The notes beneath the pieces are model-generated. The model was given only the letters and a program-made list of their open reading frames with translations, was not told the DNA's origin and made no database searches. 64,000 bases of DNA from Bacillus sp. Y1 (GTDB lineage Bacteria; Bacillota; Bacilli; Bacillales; Cytobacillaceae): positions 2,618,501 to 2,682,500 of the forward strand of contig NZ_CP030028.1 in assembly GCF_003586445.1 (NCBI RefSeq). The letters run 5' to 3'. The first letter of the stretch is position 1, and each line of letters starts with the position of its first letter. Below, piece after piece: positions 27,216-36,659 of the stretch. Position numbers and translations under genes: made by a program.

Positions 27216-28031
27216 ATGAGTCAGGAATTTTTAACATTAATTGATAGAGTAAGAGAGCAGTCACCGTTAGTTCATAATATGACGAATGTGGTAGTCACCA
27301 ATTTTGTTGCAAATGGGTTGTTAGCTCTTGGTGCTTCACCAGTTATGGCCTATGCCAAAGAAGAAGTAGCTGACATGGTCAGCATCGCAAATTCACTCGT
27401 ACTCAATATCGGCACATTAAGGGAACCTGAAGTAGAAGCTATGATCATTGCCGGAAAAGCTGCTAATGAAAAAGGGGTACCGGTCGTGCTTGATCCGGTT
27501 GGAGCTGGTGCAACACCATACCGCACAAATACCGTTAAAAGACTTCTATCTGAAGTGAACATTAGCATATTACGTGGAAATGCGGCCGAGGTAGCCAACG
27601 TAATAGGAGAAGAATGGCAAACACGCGGAGTTGATGCAGGAACAGGTGAAGGCAATATCGCAGATCTCGCTCGTATTGCAGCACAAAAATTACATATGAC
27701 GGTTGTGGTTACCGGAAAAGACGATGTTGTTTCTAATGGAGAAGAATCGATTATTATTTCAAACGGGCATCCCCTTCTAACAAAAGTAACTGGGACTGGT
27801 TGCTTATTTTCATCAGTCGTAGGAGCGTTTGTAAGTGTAGAAAGCAATCATTTACTAGCGGCTGCAGGAGCCTCAGCCTTTTATGGAGCAGTTGCTGAGC
27901 GTGCAGTTTTAGCGACAGGAGACAATCATGTAGGCACTTTCCAGATGGAATTTCTTAATCAACTTATGCTCACTTCATCCTCTGATGTGGTAGACCTCGC
28001 CAAAGTGTATTCAAAAGTCACAACCATATGA
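27216..28031 (+). CDS. thiM: Hydroxyethylthiazole kinase ThiM
   Basis: 271 residues. Phosphorylates 4-methyl-5-(2-hydroxyethyl)thiazole (HET) for salvage into thiamine. N-terminal [29 protein letters not shown] and the [13 protein letters not shown] anion-hole motif with catalytic Cys are diagnostic. First gene of thiM-thiE-thiD behind TPP riboswitch 1; AAAGGAG precedes the ATG. Confidence 0.96.
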   Translation: MSQEFLTLIDRVREQSPLVHNMTNVVVTNFVANGLLALGASPVMAYAKEEVADMVSIANSLVLNIGTLREPEVEAMIIAGKAANEKGVPVVLDPVGAGATPYRTNTVKRLLSEVNISILRGNAAEVANVIGEEWQTRGVDAGTGEGNIADLARIAAQKLHMTVVVTGKDDVVSNGEESIIISNGHPLLTKVTGTGCLFSSVVGAFVSVESNHLLAAAGASAFYGAVAERAVLATGDNHVGTFQMEFLNQLMLTSSSDVVDLAKVYSKVTTI

Positions 28032-28044
28032 GGAGCATAGGGAA

Positions 28045-28680
28045 ATGGAATTTCTAAAACTGTACTTTATTATGGGTAGTCAAGATTGCATGGATCGAAC
28101 ACCTGAAGAGACGTTAGCTTTAGCGATTGAAGGTGGAATAACGTGCTTTCAATATCGAGAAAAAGGGAGCAACTCTCTTGGAGAAATAGAGAAGTACGAG
28201 CTTGGAAAAAAACTGCGAGAACTCTGCTCGGAACATAAGGTCCCATTTATCGTCAATGATGATTTACCACTAGCTATTGCTCTTGATGCTGATGGAGTTC
28301 ATGTTGGCCAAGACGATGAAAATGCAAAATATATAAGGGAGACAATCGGTCCTAACAAAATTCTTGGTGTATCCACTCATACGGTTGAAGAGGGACTTCA
28401 AGCTGTTCGAGACGGAGCTGATTACTTAGGAATTGGACCGATGTATCCTACGATTTCAAAAGAGGATACCGAAAAGCAACAAAACTTGGATATTTTCACT
28501 AAATTTTGTAACACAGGAATCTCTCTGCCTCTAGTTGCAATTGGTGGAATTAATTCTACCAACGGAGAAACCGTTATGAAAGCAGGAGCAAATGGCCTAG
28601 CGATCATTTCCGATATTTGTCGAGCCAGTCATATTCCAGAGCATACCAAGCTTTTACGTAGATTAGTTGATGAATTTTAG
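28045..28680 (+). CDS. thiE: Thiamine phosphate synthase ThiE
   Basis: 211 residues, a TIM barrel that joins HMP-PP and thiazole phosphate to thiamine phosphate. Typical motifs: GITCFQYREKG, PFIVNDDLPLAIALDADGVHVGQDD, LGIGPMYPT and VAIGGIN. It follows thiM after 13 bases. It keeps the synthase active-site Arg/Lys pattern, unlike the TenI-type paralogue at 37444. Confidence 0.95.
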   Translation: MEFLKLYFIMGSQDCMDRTPEETLALAIEGGITCFQYREKGSNSLGEIEKYELGKKLRELCSEHKVPFIVNDDLPLAIALDADGVHVGQDDENAKYIRETIGPNKILGVSTHTVEEGLQAVRDGADYLGIGPMYPTISKEDTEKQQNLDIFTKFCNTGISLPLVAIGGINSTNGETVMKAGANGLAIISDICRASHIPEHTKLLRRLVDEF

Positions 28681-28700
28681 TCAAGGAGAGGTCATTCACT

Positions 28701-29516
28701 ATGGTAAATAAGGCATTAACCATTGCAGGTTCAGATAGTGGTGGAGGGGCTGGCATACAGGCCGATCTGAAGACATTTCAAGAATTAGATGTGTACGGAA
28801 TGTCTGTGATAACAGCCGTAACCGCACAAAACACAACAGGGGTACAAGGTGTCTATTCAGTTCCTTTGAAAGGAATTCAAGAACAACTCCAATCGATTGC
28901 TGAAGATTTGCGTCCAGATGCGATCAAAACCGGGATGTTATTTAACAGTGACACCATTGAGGCGGTTGCGAGATTTATAGAATTTTATGAGATGAAACAC
29001 ATCGTCGTAGATCCAGTGATGATTGCAAAAGGTGGAGCTTCACTTTTACAAAACGAAGCAGTAAAAGCATTAAAAGAAAAATTACTGCCACTCGCGACTA
29101 TCGTTACACCAAATATTCCAGAAGCAGAGGTGCTTACAGGAATGAAAATTGAGACGATGGATGACCGAAAGCAAGCAGCAAAATTGCTTCATGTCATGGG
29201 TGCTGAATCCGTCATGATTAAGGGCGGCCATGATCAAGGAAGTGAAGAAATGATTGATCTTTTATTTGATGGACAGCAATTTCACACCTTTACTTCGAGG
29301 CGGATTTCTACAAAAAATACTCATGGCACAGGCTGTACCTTTTCCGCTGCGATAACCGCACAACTTGCAAAAGGAAGATCGATTGTTCAAGCGGCACAAG
29401 TGGCAAAAGACTTTATACAGGCAGCCATCGAGGAGGATCTACACATTGGATCCGGTCACGGTCCAACCAATCATTGGGCATACAAACGAAACAAAGCAAA
29501 AATCGGAATGAAATAA
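28701..29516 (+). CDS. thiD: Hydroxymethylpyrimidine/phosphomethylpyrimidine kinase ThiD
   Basis: 271 residues, ribokinase fold. ALTIAGSDSGGGAGIQADLKTFQELDVYGMSVITA at the start, VVDPVMIAKGGASLL, and the anion-hole motif NTHGTGCTFSAAI are typical of bifunctional ThiD. It supplies HMP-PP to ThiE. Last gene of the salvage operon; the second TPP riboswitch follows directly. Confidence 0.96.
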   Translation: MVNKALTIAGSDSGGGAGIQADLKTFQELDVYGMSVITAVTAQNTTGVQGVYSVPLKGIQEQLQSIAEDLRPDAIKTGMLFNSDTIEAVARFIEFYEMKHIVVDPVMIAKGGASLLQNEAVKALKEKLLPLATIVTPNIPEAEVLTGMKIETMDDRKQAAKLLHVMGAESVMIKGGHDQGSEEMIDLLFDGQQFHTFTSRRISTKNTHGTGCTFSAAITAQLAKGRSIVQAAQVAKDFIQAAIEEDLHIGSGHGPTNHWAYKRNKAKIGMK

Positions 29517-29525
29517 AATATGAAA

Positions 29526-29606
29526 TTAGCTAGGGGTGCCTAAAGGCTGAGAGGAATCTTTCCAACCCTTGAACCTGATTTGGTTAGAACCAACGTAGGG
29601 AAGCAA
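29526..29606 (+). ncRNA. TPP riboswitch 2 (upstream of thiG)
   Basis: TAGGGGTGCC, AGGCTGAGAGG (CTGAGA at 29547-29552), CCCTTGAACCTGATTTGGTTAG and AACGTAGGGAAGC are the THI-box blocks in the right order. It controls the long thi/lux-like operon that starts at 29720. Confidence 0.97.
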
Positions 29607-29656
29607 TCATTTTGCATGAGCTGTAATACGAGGAAAAGCTCTATGTAAGAATGTGA

Positions 29657-29686
29657 AGACTTGCCAAGATTGGTAAGTCTTTTTTA
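29657..29686 (+). terminator. Riboswitch terminator before thiG
   Basis: GACTTGCCA (29658-29666) / TGGTAAGTC (29671-29679), followed by T6. Confidence 0.88.
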
Positions 29687-29719
29687 TTTATCCAAAACAA
29701 ACCAATAGGAGGAACTACT

Positions 29720-30490
29720 ATGACCGACTTATTAACGATTGGAAATACGCAGCTACATAACCGACTACTAACAGGAACAGGCAAATTTTATAATCACAAG
29801 CTTATGAAAGAAGCACTAACGCAATCCGGTTCACAAGTTGTTACTGTCGCTTTAAGAAGAGTCGACCTGAATGCTACTGGTGAAGAGAACATTCTAGAAG
29901 ACATTCCGCAAAATATGATTTTGCTTCCGAATACGTCGGGAGCGAGAACCGCAGACGAAGCGGTTCGAATTGCCCGACTTGCAAGAGCAGCCGGTATGGG
30001 CAATTGGATTAAAATCGAAGTCATTTCCGACCAAAAGTACTTGCTTCCTGACAATTACGAAACGGCAAAGGCAACTGACATCCTAGCAAATGAAGGGTTT
30101 GTCGTTCTACCGTATATGAGTCCTGACTTAATGGCAGCAAAAGCGATGCAAAATGCTGGAGCAGCAGCCATCATGCCACTTGGATCTCCGATCGGTTCAA
30201 ATCGAGGAATTCGGACGAAGGAACTGATCCAAATTTTAATAGAAGAAATGGAGCTTCCAATCATTGTTGATGCAGGAATCGGAAAGCCATCTGAAGCAGC
30301 CGAAGCGATGGAAATGGGGGCAGCTGCTGTTCTGGTAAATACAGCCATTGCTACAGCTAAGGATCCCGTTGAAATGGCCATTGCCTTTGATCTAGCAGTC
30401 AAGGCTGGAAGGAAAGCCTACCTAAGTGGAGTAGGACCAACGACAACGACAGCACAAGCGTCATCCCCATTAACAGGATTTTTAGGGTAG
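29720..30490 (+). CDS. thiG: Thiazole synthase ThiG
   Basis: 256 residues. Condenses DXP, ThiS thiocarboxylate and dehydroglycine into the thiazole tautomer. Motifs: LLTGTGKF near the start, VTVALRRV, the Schiff-base Lys in [24 protein letters not shown] and VDAGIGKPS. First gene of the second TPP operon; AGGAGG precedes the ATG. Confidence 0.96.
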   Translation: MTDLLTIGNTQLHNRLLTGTGKFYNHKLMKEALTQSGSQVVTVALRRVDLNATGEENILEDIPQNMILLPNTSGARTADEAVRIARLARAAGMGNWIKIEVISDQKYLLPDNYETAKATDILANEGFVVLPYMSPDLMAAKAMQNAGAAAIMPLGSPIGSNRGIRTKELIQILIEEMELPIIVDAGIGKPSEAAEAMEMGAAAVLVNTAIATAKDPVEMAIAFDLAVKAGRKAYLSGVGPTTTTAQASSPLTGFLG

Positions 30491-30499
30491 GTGAGTGAA

Positions 30500-31615
30500 A
30501 TGTCATTTTATGATGAATATGTAAAAGTAAAAAATTATCCATTTGACCACTTTTTTTCCACCATCACCACTCAAGACGTAAAAAAGGTTTTACAAAAAGA
30601 GAGACTTCATACAGAAGACTTTTTAATTCTATTATCTCCAGCAGCTGAACATTGTTTAGAAGAAATGGCACAAATCGCTCATCACCGTACTGTACAGCAT
30701 TTTGGTCGTACGATTCAATTATATGCACCACTATATTTAACCGATTATTGTGTGAACAAATGTACGTACTGTAGCTTTAGTATTGATAATGACTTTCCAC
30801 GTAGAAAACTGACATTGGCTGAAATTGAAGAAGAATCGAAGGCACTTGTCAAAATGGGCTTACGCCATATTATCTTACTAACGGGGGAATCTCGCTTACA
30901 TTCCTCAGTCGATTACTTGTGTGAAACGATTGATGTGATGAAAAAGTATTTTTCTTCTTTATCCATTGAGATACAGCCATTAGATATGGAAGAGTACCGA
31001 ACACTAGTTGCACGTGGCATTGATGGATTAACCGTTTATCAAGAGGTGTACAACGAAGAAATCTATAAAGAGCATCACTTAAAGGGACCGAAACGCAATT
31101 ATCACTATCGACTAGATGCACCAGAAAGAGGTGCCAAAGCTGGCATGAGATCCGTAAATATCGGAGCACTACTTGGAATGGATGAGTGGAGAAAGGAAGT
31201 CTTTTTCACTGGACTTCATGCTCAGTACTTACAAAAAAATTATCTTGAAACGGATATTGCTCTATCATTTCCTCGAATTCGGCCAAACCTTGGTGGCTTC
31301 CAACCAAAGGTCGATGTAACAGATAAAAATTTGGTTCAAGCAATGCTTGCATCCCGTTTATTTTTACCACGTGCAGGCATGACTCTGTCAACGAGAGAAA
31401 GTGCGGAACTAAGACGTCACTTACTTCCATTGGGAGTGACTAAAATGTCTGCTGCCTCATCAACCGTTGTTGGGGGTTACGCTAATAAAGAACACACACA
31501 TAGTCAATTTGAAATATCGGACAAAAGAAGTGTGGCTGAGGTAAAGGAATCACTAAGAGAACTTGGCTACCAACCTGTCGTAAAAGATTGGGAAATACTT
31601 ACACATTCATCATAA
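30500..31615 (+). CDS. thiH: 2-iminoacetate synthase ThiH (radical SAM tyrosine lyase)
   Basis: 371 residues from the ATG at 30500; an earlier in-frame GTG (30491) directly abuts the thiG stop. The cluster motif CVNKCTYCSFS (Cx3Cx2C) lies in YLTDYCVNKCTYC, followed by RRKLTLAEIEEE and HIILLTGES. It cleaves tyrosine to dehydroglycine for ThiG. Bacillus subtilis uses the oxidase ThiO instead, so this is an oxygen-independent variant of the pathway. AGGTGAG lies ahead of the ATG. Confidence 0.94.
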   Translation: MSFYDEYVKVKNYPFDHFFSTITTQDVKKVLQKERLHTEDFLILLSPAAEHCLEEMAQIAHHRTVQHFGRTIQLYAPLYLTDYCVNKCTYCSFSIDNDFPRRKLTLAEIEEESKALVKMGLRHIILLTGESRLHSSVDYLCETIDVMKKYFSSLSIEIQPLDMEEYRTLVARGIDGLTVYQEVYNEEIYKEHHLKGPKRNYHYRLDAPERGAKAGMRSVNIGALLGMDEWRKEVFFTGLHAQYLQKNYLETDIALSFPRIRPNLGGFQPKVDVTDKNLVQAMLASRLFLPRAGMTLSTRESAELRRHLLPLGVTKMSAASSTVVGGYANKEHTHSQFEISDKRSVAEVKESLRELGYQPVVKDWEILTHSS

Positions 31616-31628
31616 GGAGCTCCACAAG

Positions 31629-32696
31629 ATGCACTATGAAAATATCAAGGAAAGAATTCTCACTTTTATTGAAAATGAAGAAAAAGATTCATTTGATTCA
31701 TTAGCTTTACAGGTCTTCGCCTACCAGTACGAAAATAATCGTATTTACCGGAAATTTTGTCGATCAAGAAAGGTTCACCCATCGATGGTTGAATCGTATC
31801 AGCAAATTCCTCCTGTACCAGTAGGTGCTTTTAAGGAGGCTGACATTGCTTGTACACCGATTGAAGAGGCGGGGACGTATTTTCAAACCAGCGGAACGAC
31901 AAGTGGAAAGCAAGGGAGAAATTTCCACCGTGATTTAGAGGTGTGGACTTCCTCGATGAAAACTCATTTTGAAGAAAATATCATGAAAGACAATTGCCGT
32001 GTGAAAATGGCTATACTATTTCCTCATCCAACGGAAATACCCAATTCCTCTCTGGCACAGTATTTGTATACAGCCATTCGCGACTACGGAACAGAGGAGA
32101 GTGTATATATCGCCAGCAATGGGACGTATGATTTCGAAAAGCTTGTCTCGTTCATTGAAGAATCTGAACGCACGAACACCCCTGTATATTTGTTGGGGGC
32201 TACGTTTTCCTTTATCCATTTTGTTGAATACACGAAAGACAAAAACCTTGAATTTCAATTACCAAAAGGAAGCCGTTTAATGGATACAGGTGGTTCTAAG
32301 GGTCGATCCATCGAAATGAGTTCAGGTCAATTTAAACAAATGGTGGCAGAAGCTTTTAACTTACCCGTTGAGGATTGCGTGAACATGTATGGAATGACTG
32401 AGCTAAGCTCTCAGTTTTACGATCAAAACGAATCTGGTCGACAAAAAGCCCCTCATTGGGTAAGAACAATTGTGATCAATCCTGAAAATGGTTTGTGTGT
32501 TCAAGATGGTGAGCGGGGAATTCTCGTTCATTATGATCTAGCCAACTTCCATTCGGTCCTTGGGGTTATGACGGAGGACTTGGGGATTACAGAAAATGAT
32601 GGATTTTACTTGTTAGGAAGAAGCGAGGGGGCAGAAGCAAAAGGCTGTTCCCTCGCTGTAGAGCAGTTTCGTAATGGAGTTAACAAATGGAACTAA
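31629..32696 (+). CDS. LuxE-like acyl-protein synthetase
   Basis: 355 residues. LuxE family: AMP-forming activation of a carboxylic acid and transfer to an enzyme Cys. Visible motifs are FQTSGTTSGKQG (about 85-96, phosphate binding), MDTGGSKGR, NMYGMTELSSQFY (adenylate-forming core), and a C-terminal KGCSLAVEQF whose Cys340 corresponds to the acyl-accepting Cys near the LuxE C-terminus. AAGGAG precedes the ATG; the end overlaps the LuxC-like gene by 10 bases. No luciferase genes are present. Its place in a TPP operon suggests a thiazole or pyrimidine carboxylate as substrate (inference). Confidence 0.88.
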   Translation: MHYENIKERILTFIENEEKDSFDSLALQVFAYQYENNRIYRKFCRSRKVHPSMVESYQQIPPVPVGAFKEADIACTPIEEAGTYFQTSGTTSGKQGRNFHRDLEVWTSSMKTHFEENIMKDNCRVKMAILFPHPTEIPNSSLAQYLYTAIRDYGTEESVYIASNGTYDFEKLVSFIEESERTNTPVYLLGATFSFIHFVEYTKDKNLEFQLPKGSRLMDTGGSKGRSIEMSSGQFKQMVAEAFNLPVEDCVNMYGMTELSSQFYDQNESGRQKAPHWVRTIVINPENGLCVQDGERGILVHYDLANFHSVLGVMTEDLGITENDGFYLLGRSEGAEAKGCSLAVEQFRNGVNKWN

Positions 32697-34120
32697 AAAT
32701 TGGTTTTGTCCCAAGCATAATCGCACCATTTTATGAAGAACGAACGTTTGATTCTCTAACACTTCTTGTACCAAAACTTACGAGTGCGGAACTAAAACAA
32801 GTCGTTTTACATCTAAGACAGCAGCAAATAAAGCTAAAAGCTCGAAAAACGAGTGACATTATTGACATCCTTGATCAGGCCATTCAACTCTGGCTTGACC
32901 CGAACTATCACAATCGAAAACTAGCGGAAGAGCTTCTTCCAATTGTAACGGGATATGACTCGGAAATGATACGTGTGTTTTTACATTCGTATTTACGATC
33001 CTTTCGTAAAGAAAAACTGCAAAGAATGGTTGAGGTGGATTTCCCCAATCCTCTTGTCCTTGACGACTTTCGTCCACGGTCATCAGGAGGCTTAACAAGA
33101 GCCTATGGACCCGAGCTCATTACGCATGTGTTTTCCGGAAATGTTCCTGCCCTACCGTTATGGAGTTTAGTGAGTGGTCTTTTAGTTAAGTCTAGTACAC
33201 TTGGGAAGCTCTCCTCCTCCGAGCCTTTGTTTCCCTCACTGTTTGTTGAAACATTGAGAGAGATTGATAGAGACTTGGCGGAATCCATCAGCATCATTTG
33301 GTGGAAAGGTGGAGAAGAAGAATTAGAGCGTATTGCATTCTCTTCGTCAGAAGCAGTGATCGCATACGGAAGCGAGAAGTCCATTGATTCGATTAGAAAA
33401 AAAGTTCCACCTCACGTTAATCTACATGCACACGGTCATAAATTGAGTGCTGGTTTTATTGCAAAAGACTGCTTACAGCGCGTTCTCGTAAACGAAACTG
33501 CCAGGAAGGCCGCGAAGGATGCTTCTCAATTTGATCAACAAGCCTGTCTTTCTCCTCATGTCTTTTTTGTCGAGGAAAAGGGGAATGTTTCAGTACTTGA
33601 ATTTGCTAGTTTGCTTGCGCAAGAAATGAATAATTATGAAGTGAAAATGCCAAGGGCTAGATTAAGCGAACAGGAAAATCAAGCGATCATTCAGGCACGC
33701 TCAACCTTTCAATTTCAAGCTTTTCAAACGAAAGAAATAGCTCTTTTCGAAAGCGAGAATAGCACTTCCTGGACGGTTGTTTACGATAAGAAAGCGACTT
33801 CGTTTCCGATATCGCCACTAAACCGCTTTGTGTATGTGATTCCCGTTAAGTCCGTTGAGGATGTACCTTCCTATCTACATGAAGTACGAGGATTATTACA
33901 GACCGTTGGGGTAGCCTGCACTCCAAACAACTTTCGTTCCATCATAGAAGTACTCGGGCAATGTGGAGTCAATCGAGTTACCTTTTTAGGCAAAATGGGA
34001 GAACCAGAACCTGGTTGGCATCATGATGGGAGACCTCATTTAGCCGATTTGGTTCGTTGGGTCGACGTGGAGGCTAGCGTAGAAATCGAAATGGATGCGT
34101 ATGATCCGAACCGAATATAA
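32687..34120 (+). CDS. LuxC-like acyl reductase (aldehyde-forming)
   Basis: 477 residues, the length of LuxC. The N-terminal half carries FRPRSSGGLTRAYGPELITHVFSGNVPALPLWSLV, typical of LuxC. The acyl-thioester Cys is Cys287 in FDQQACLSPHVFFVEE. It has the ALDH-like fold and would reduce an acyl thioester delivered by the LuxE-like protein to an aldehyde with NADPH. It overlaps the LuxE-like gene by 10 bases, so the two are made as a pair. The usual fatty-acid role in luminescence is not supported, because luxA, luxB and luxD are absent. Confidence 0.88.
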   Translation: MELKIGFVPSIIAPFYEERTFDSLTLLVPKLTSAELKQVVLHLRQQQIKLKARKTSDIIDILDQAIQLWLDPNYHNRKLAEELLPIVTGYDSEMIRVFLHSYLRSFRKEKLQRMVEVDFPNPLVLDDFRPRSSGGLTRAYGPELITHVFSGNVPALPLWSLVSGLLVKSSTLGKLSSSEPLFPSLFVETLREIDRDLAESISIIWWKGGEEELERIAFSSSEAVIAYGSEKSIDSIRKKVPPHVNLHAHGHKLSAGFIAKDCLQRVLVNETARKAAKDASQFDQQACLSPHVFFVEEKGNVSVLEFASLLAQEMNNYEVKMPRARLSEQENQAIIQARSTFQFQAFQTKEIALFESENSTSWTVVYDKKATSFPISPLNRFVYVIPVKSVEDVPSYLHEVRGLLQTVGVACTPNNFRSIIEVLGQCGVNRVTFLGKMGEPEPGWHHDGRPHLADLVRWVDVEASVEIEMDAYDPNRI

Positions 34121-34133
34121 GGAGAGAAGGGAA

Positions 34134-34886
34134 ATGCAGGCACCATATATACAATTAAAAGAGATCGGTCTTACTTATGACAGAGATCAAAAGGATACCA
34201 TCCGGCAATTTTCCCTTGATATTAAGGAAGGGGAATTTATCAGCATCGTTGGAAAAAGTGGCTGCGGAAAAACGAGTCTGCTCCAAATGATTGCAGGAAT
34301 GCAAAAGCCTACCACTGGAATGATTTCTATAGGTGGACATGAGGTGAATGAACCGGTTGATGAGCTTTCATACGTTTTTCAAAAACCCATTTTGCTAGAA
34401 TGGAGGACAATCTTGGAGAATGTCTTACTTCCACTCCAGTTAAAGAGAAAATTGACAGAAAAGGATATGAATAAGGCAAAGGAAATGCTAGATCGTGTCG
34501 GTCTTACAGATGCGATTCATAAATTTCCATATGAGTGCTCGGGAGGAATGCAATCAAGAGTGGCAATCGTACGTGCTTTACTTGATAAGCCACGATTTCT
34601 TTTGATGGACGAACCATTTTCTGCACTAGATTCTTTTACAAGAGATCAATTGCATGTTCAACTTAATGAATTAATCGATATGTACAAACCAACCGTATTA
34701 TTTGTCACTCATGATCTGCAGGAAGCATTTTTCCTATCTGACCGAATCATTCTTTTAGGTGGGGAACCTGGAGGAATTCTTCAAGAGTACCAAGTACCGT
34801 TTACTCGACCACGACAGAAATCTATTTTATTTGATCCGTCTTTTTTCAACTTTCAGCAAGATATGAATGAGAGGCTTCAATCATGA
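34134..34886 (+). CDS. thiZ: ABC transporter ATP-binding protein (ThiZ-like)
   Basis: 250 residues. Walker A GKSGCGKTS, Q-loop FQKPILLEWR, signature ECSGGMQSRVAIVRAL (a variant of LSGGQ), Walker B FLLMDEP and His of FVTHDLQEA. The family also includes SsuB. The operon position between thi genes supports a thiamine-precursor importer. The start at 34134 follows GGAGAGAAGGG; an upstream in-frame ATG lies inside the LuxC-like gene. It overlaps the permease gene by 4 bases. Confidence 0.85.
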   Translation: MQAPYIQLKEIGLTYDRDQKDTIRQFSLDIKEGEFISIVGKSGCGKTSLLQMIAGMQKPTTGMISIGGHEVNEPVDELSYVFQKPILLEWRTILENVLLPLQLKRKLTEKDMNKAKEMLDRVGLTDAIHKFPYECSGGMQSRVAIVRALLDKPRFLLMDEPFSALDSFTRDQLHVQLNELIDMYKPTVLFVTHDLQEAFFLSDRIILLGGEPGGILQEYQVPFTRPRQKSILFDPSFFNFQQDMNERLQS

Positions 34887-35650
34887 AGAAAATCTATCTA
34901 TATTCGACTCTACTATTTATTTCCCTGCTTATTTTGTGGGAGATGATTGTTAAAGTAAAGAAAATATCACCGTTAATTTTACCCACACCAACAACGATTG
35001 CAGAAAATCTTTTCACCCTGTTACTGAGTGGGTATTTTACGCCACATATTTTCACAACCCTTGTTGAAATTATTAGTGGATTTTTTGTGGGTGCTCTTGT
35101 TGGAATCGGACTGGGTCTTTTGGTTGCACAGTCGAACACCCTTCGACTTATTCTGAAGCCTTATATTATTGCAACACAAGCGATGCCAAAGGTCGCTCTA
35201 GCTCCACTTCTCATTCTATGGTTTGGGTACGGATATACGCCAAAGATTTTGATTGTGGCATTAATCAGTTTCTTTCCTTTATTTGAGAGTACGATAACGG
35301 GTTTATTAGTAGTCGACAAGGACCGTTTAGCCCTTTTTCAGCTATTTAAAGCTAGCAAATGGCAAACCTTATGGAGACTGCAGCTGCCGACCGCCATTCC
35401 TTACTTACTTTCAGGTATGAGGGTGGCACTTGTCCTTAGTGTGGTTGGAGCGGTTGTTAGTGAGTTTATCGGTGCGAATAAGGGATTGGGAGCGTTAATT
35501 ATCGTGGCACAAGGAATGATGGATACGCCATTATTATTTTCAGCCTTTATCCTTTTAACTGCTATTGGGATTCTTTTGTACGCTTCGATATATACGATCG
35601 AACATCTATTTTTAAGAAAATATACAACTTATCGGAGGAAAATCTCGTGA
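34883..35650 (+). CDS. thiX: ABC transporter permease (ThiX-like)
   Basis: 255 residues, about six membrane helices, with the permease signature region around LQLPTAIPYLLSGMRVALVLSVVGAVVSEFIGANKGLG. Related to SsuC/ThiX. ATGA overlaps join it to the ATPase gene before it and to the binding-protein gene after it, so the three subunits are co-translated. Confidence 0.85.
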   Translation: MKKIYLYSTLLFISLLILWEMIVKVKKISPLILPTPTTIAENLFTLLLSGYFTPHIFTTLVEIISGFFVGALVGIGLGLLVAQSNTLRLILKPYIIATQAMPKVALAPLLILWFGYGYTPKILIVALISFFPLFESTITGLLVVDKDRLALFQLFKASKWQTLWRLQLPTAIPYLLSGMRVALVLSVVGAVVSEFIGANKGLGALIIVAQGMMDTPLLFSAFILLTAIGILLYASIYTIEHLFLRKYTTYRRKIS

Positions 35651-36648
35651 AAATCACTAAATTACTTCTACCTATTTTACTAGCTTTAACAGTCATAGTA
35701 GCAGGTTGTTCAAAGGAAAGTAGTCAACCAACGGAAACGAAAAAACAAAGGGAAACGATTCAAATGGCCTCATGGAGCAAGCCAATTGTTGAACAAAGCA
35801 ACTTATATGTGGCTGAGGAAAAAGGTTTTTTTGAAAAAGAAAATCTAACATTTGAATACATACCGGGAGCTGGTGGAGGAGATGCGGTTAAGAATATCCT
35901 TGCTGGAAATGCTGATATTGCTTTCGCAAACCTTGAAGCCGTACTGTTAGCAGCCGAAAAAGGTGAAAAATTGAAGATCATTTATAATATTTATCCTGAA
36001 AACGTATTTAACTTGGTTTCCTTAAAGGAAAGCAATATCCAATCGATAGAGGATTTAAAAGGAAAAAACGTCGGTGTTTACAGCCTAGCAAGTGGTACGT
36101 ATCAAAATTTACAAGTTCTATTGCATGACGCAGGGGTGAAGGAAGAGGAAATTACGGTAACGGCAACAGGTGTTCTTAATTTCGCCCCTTTAATGGAAGG
36201 GCAAGTGGCTGCTACCGCTGCTACAGATACCGGTTTATATGACGCCAAGCAAAAGGGCTTAGGCGAAGTAAATATCATTGAAGTGAAAGATGTCCTAAAC
36301 ACTCCCTCTGATGTGTTTGTTGTTACCGAAAAGGTATTTAACGAAAAGAAAGAACTGCTTCTCCGCTTTCTTCAGGTCTATAAAGATAGCATAGAGTATA
36401 CGATGGAGAACCCAGATGAGGCGGCTGATATTGCAATGAAGCATGCAGTGGACGGTACCGATGTCACACGAAACAAAGAGATTATTGCGATTAGAAACCA
36501 AACAAGTAAGAACAACAAAGGTCTTGGTATGTTCGACTTTACTGTTTTAAAAGAAGTTGAAGCGTCTTACGTAGAAATGGGATTATTACAAAAAGCGGTC
36601 CATATTGAAGACCTTACAACGAATGAACTTGTTGAGCAGCTGAAGTAA
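35647..36648 (+). CDS. thiY: ABC transporter substrate-binding lipoprotein (ThiY/NMT1 type)
   Basis: 333 residues, GTG start. Lipobox VIVAGCSKE. NMT1/SsuA-like type II binding fold: LYVAEEKGFFEKENLTFEYIPGAGGGDAVKNILAGNADIAFANLEAVLLA, then LKGKNVGVYSLASGTYQNL. ThiY proteins bind formylaminopyrimidine. Here the neighbouring acyl-reduction genes suggest a different thiamine-derived ligand, perhaps a carboxylate (inference). Confidence 0.85.
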   Translation: MKITKLLLPILLALTVIVAGCSKESSQPTETKKQRETIQMASWSKPIVEQSNLYVAEEKGFFEKENLTFEYIPGAGGGDAVKNILAGNADIAFANLEAVLLAAEKGEKLKIIYNIYPENVFNLVSLKESNIQSIEDLKGKNVGVYSLASGTYQNLQVLLHDAGVKEEEITVTATGVLNFAPLMEGQVAATAATDTGLYDAKQKGLGEVNIIEVKDVLNTPSDVFVVTEKVFNEKKELLLRFLQVYKDSIEYTMENPDEAADIAMKHAVDGTDVTRNKEIIAIRNQTSKNNKGLGMFDFTVLKEVEASYVEMGLLQKAVHIEDLTTNELVEQLK

Positions 36649-36659
36649 GGGGTGTTGAT

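Noticed and set aside
31629..34120. Bacterial luminescence operon
   Set aside because: Only LuxE- and LuxC-like genes are present; luxA, luxB and luxD are missing, and the context is thiamine synthesis.
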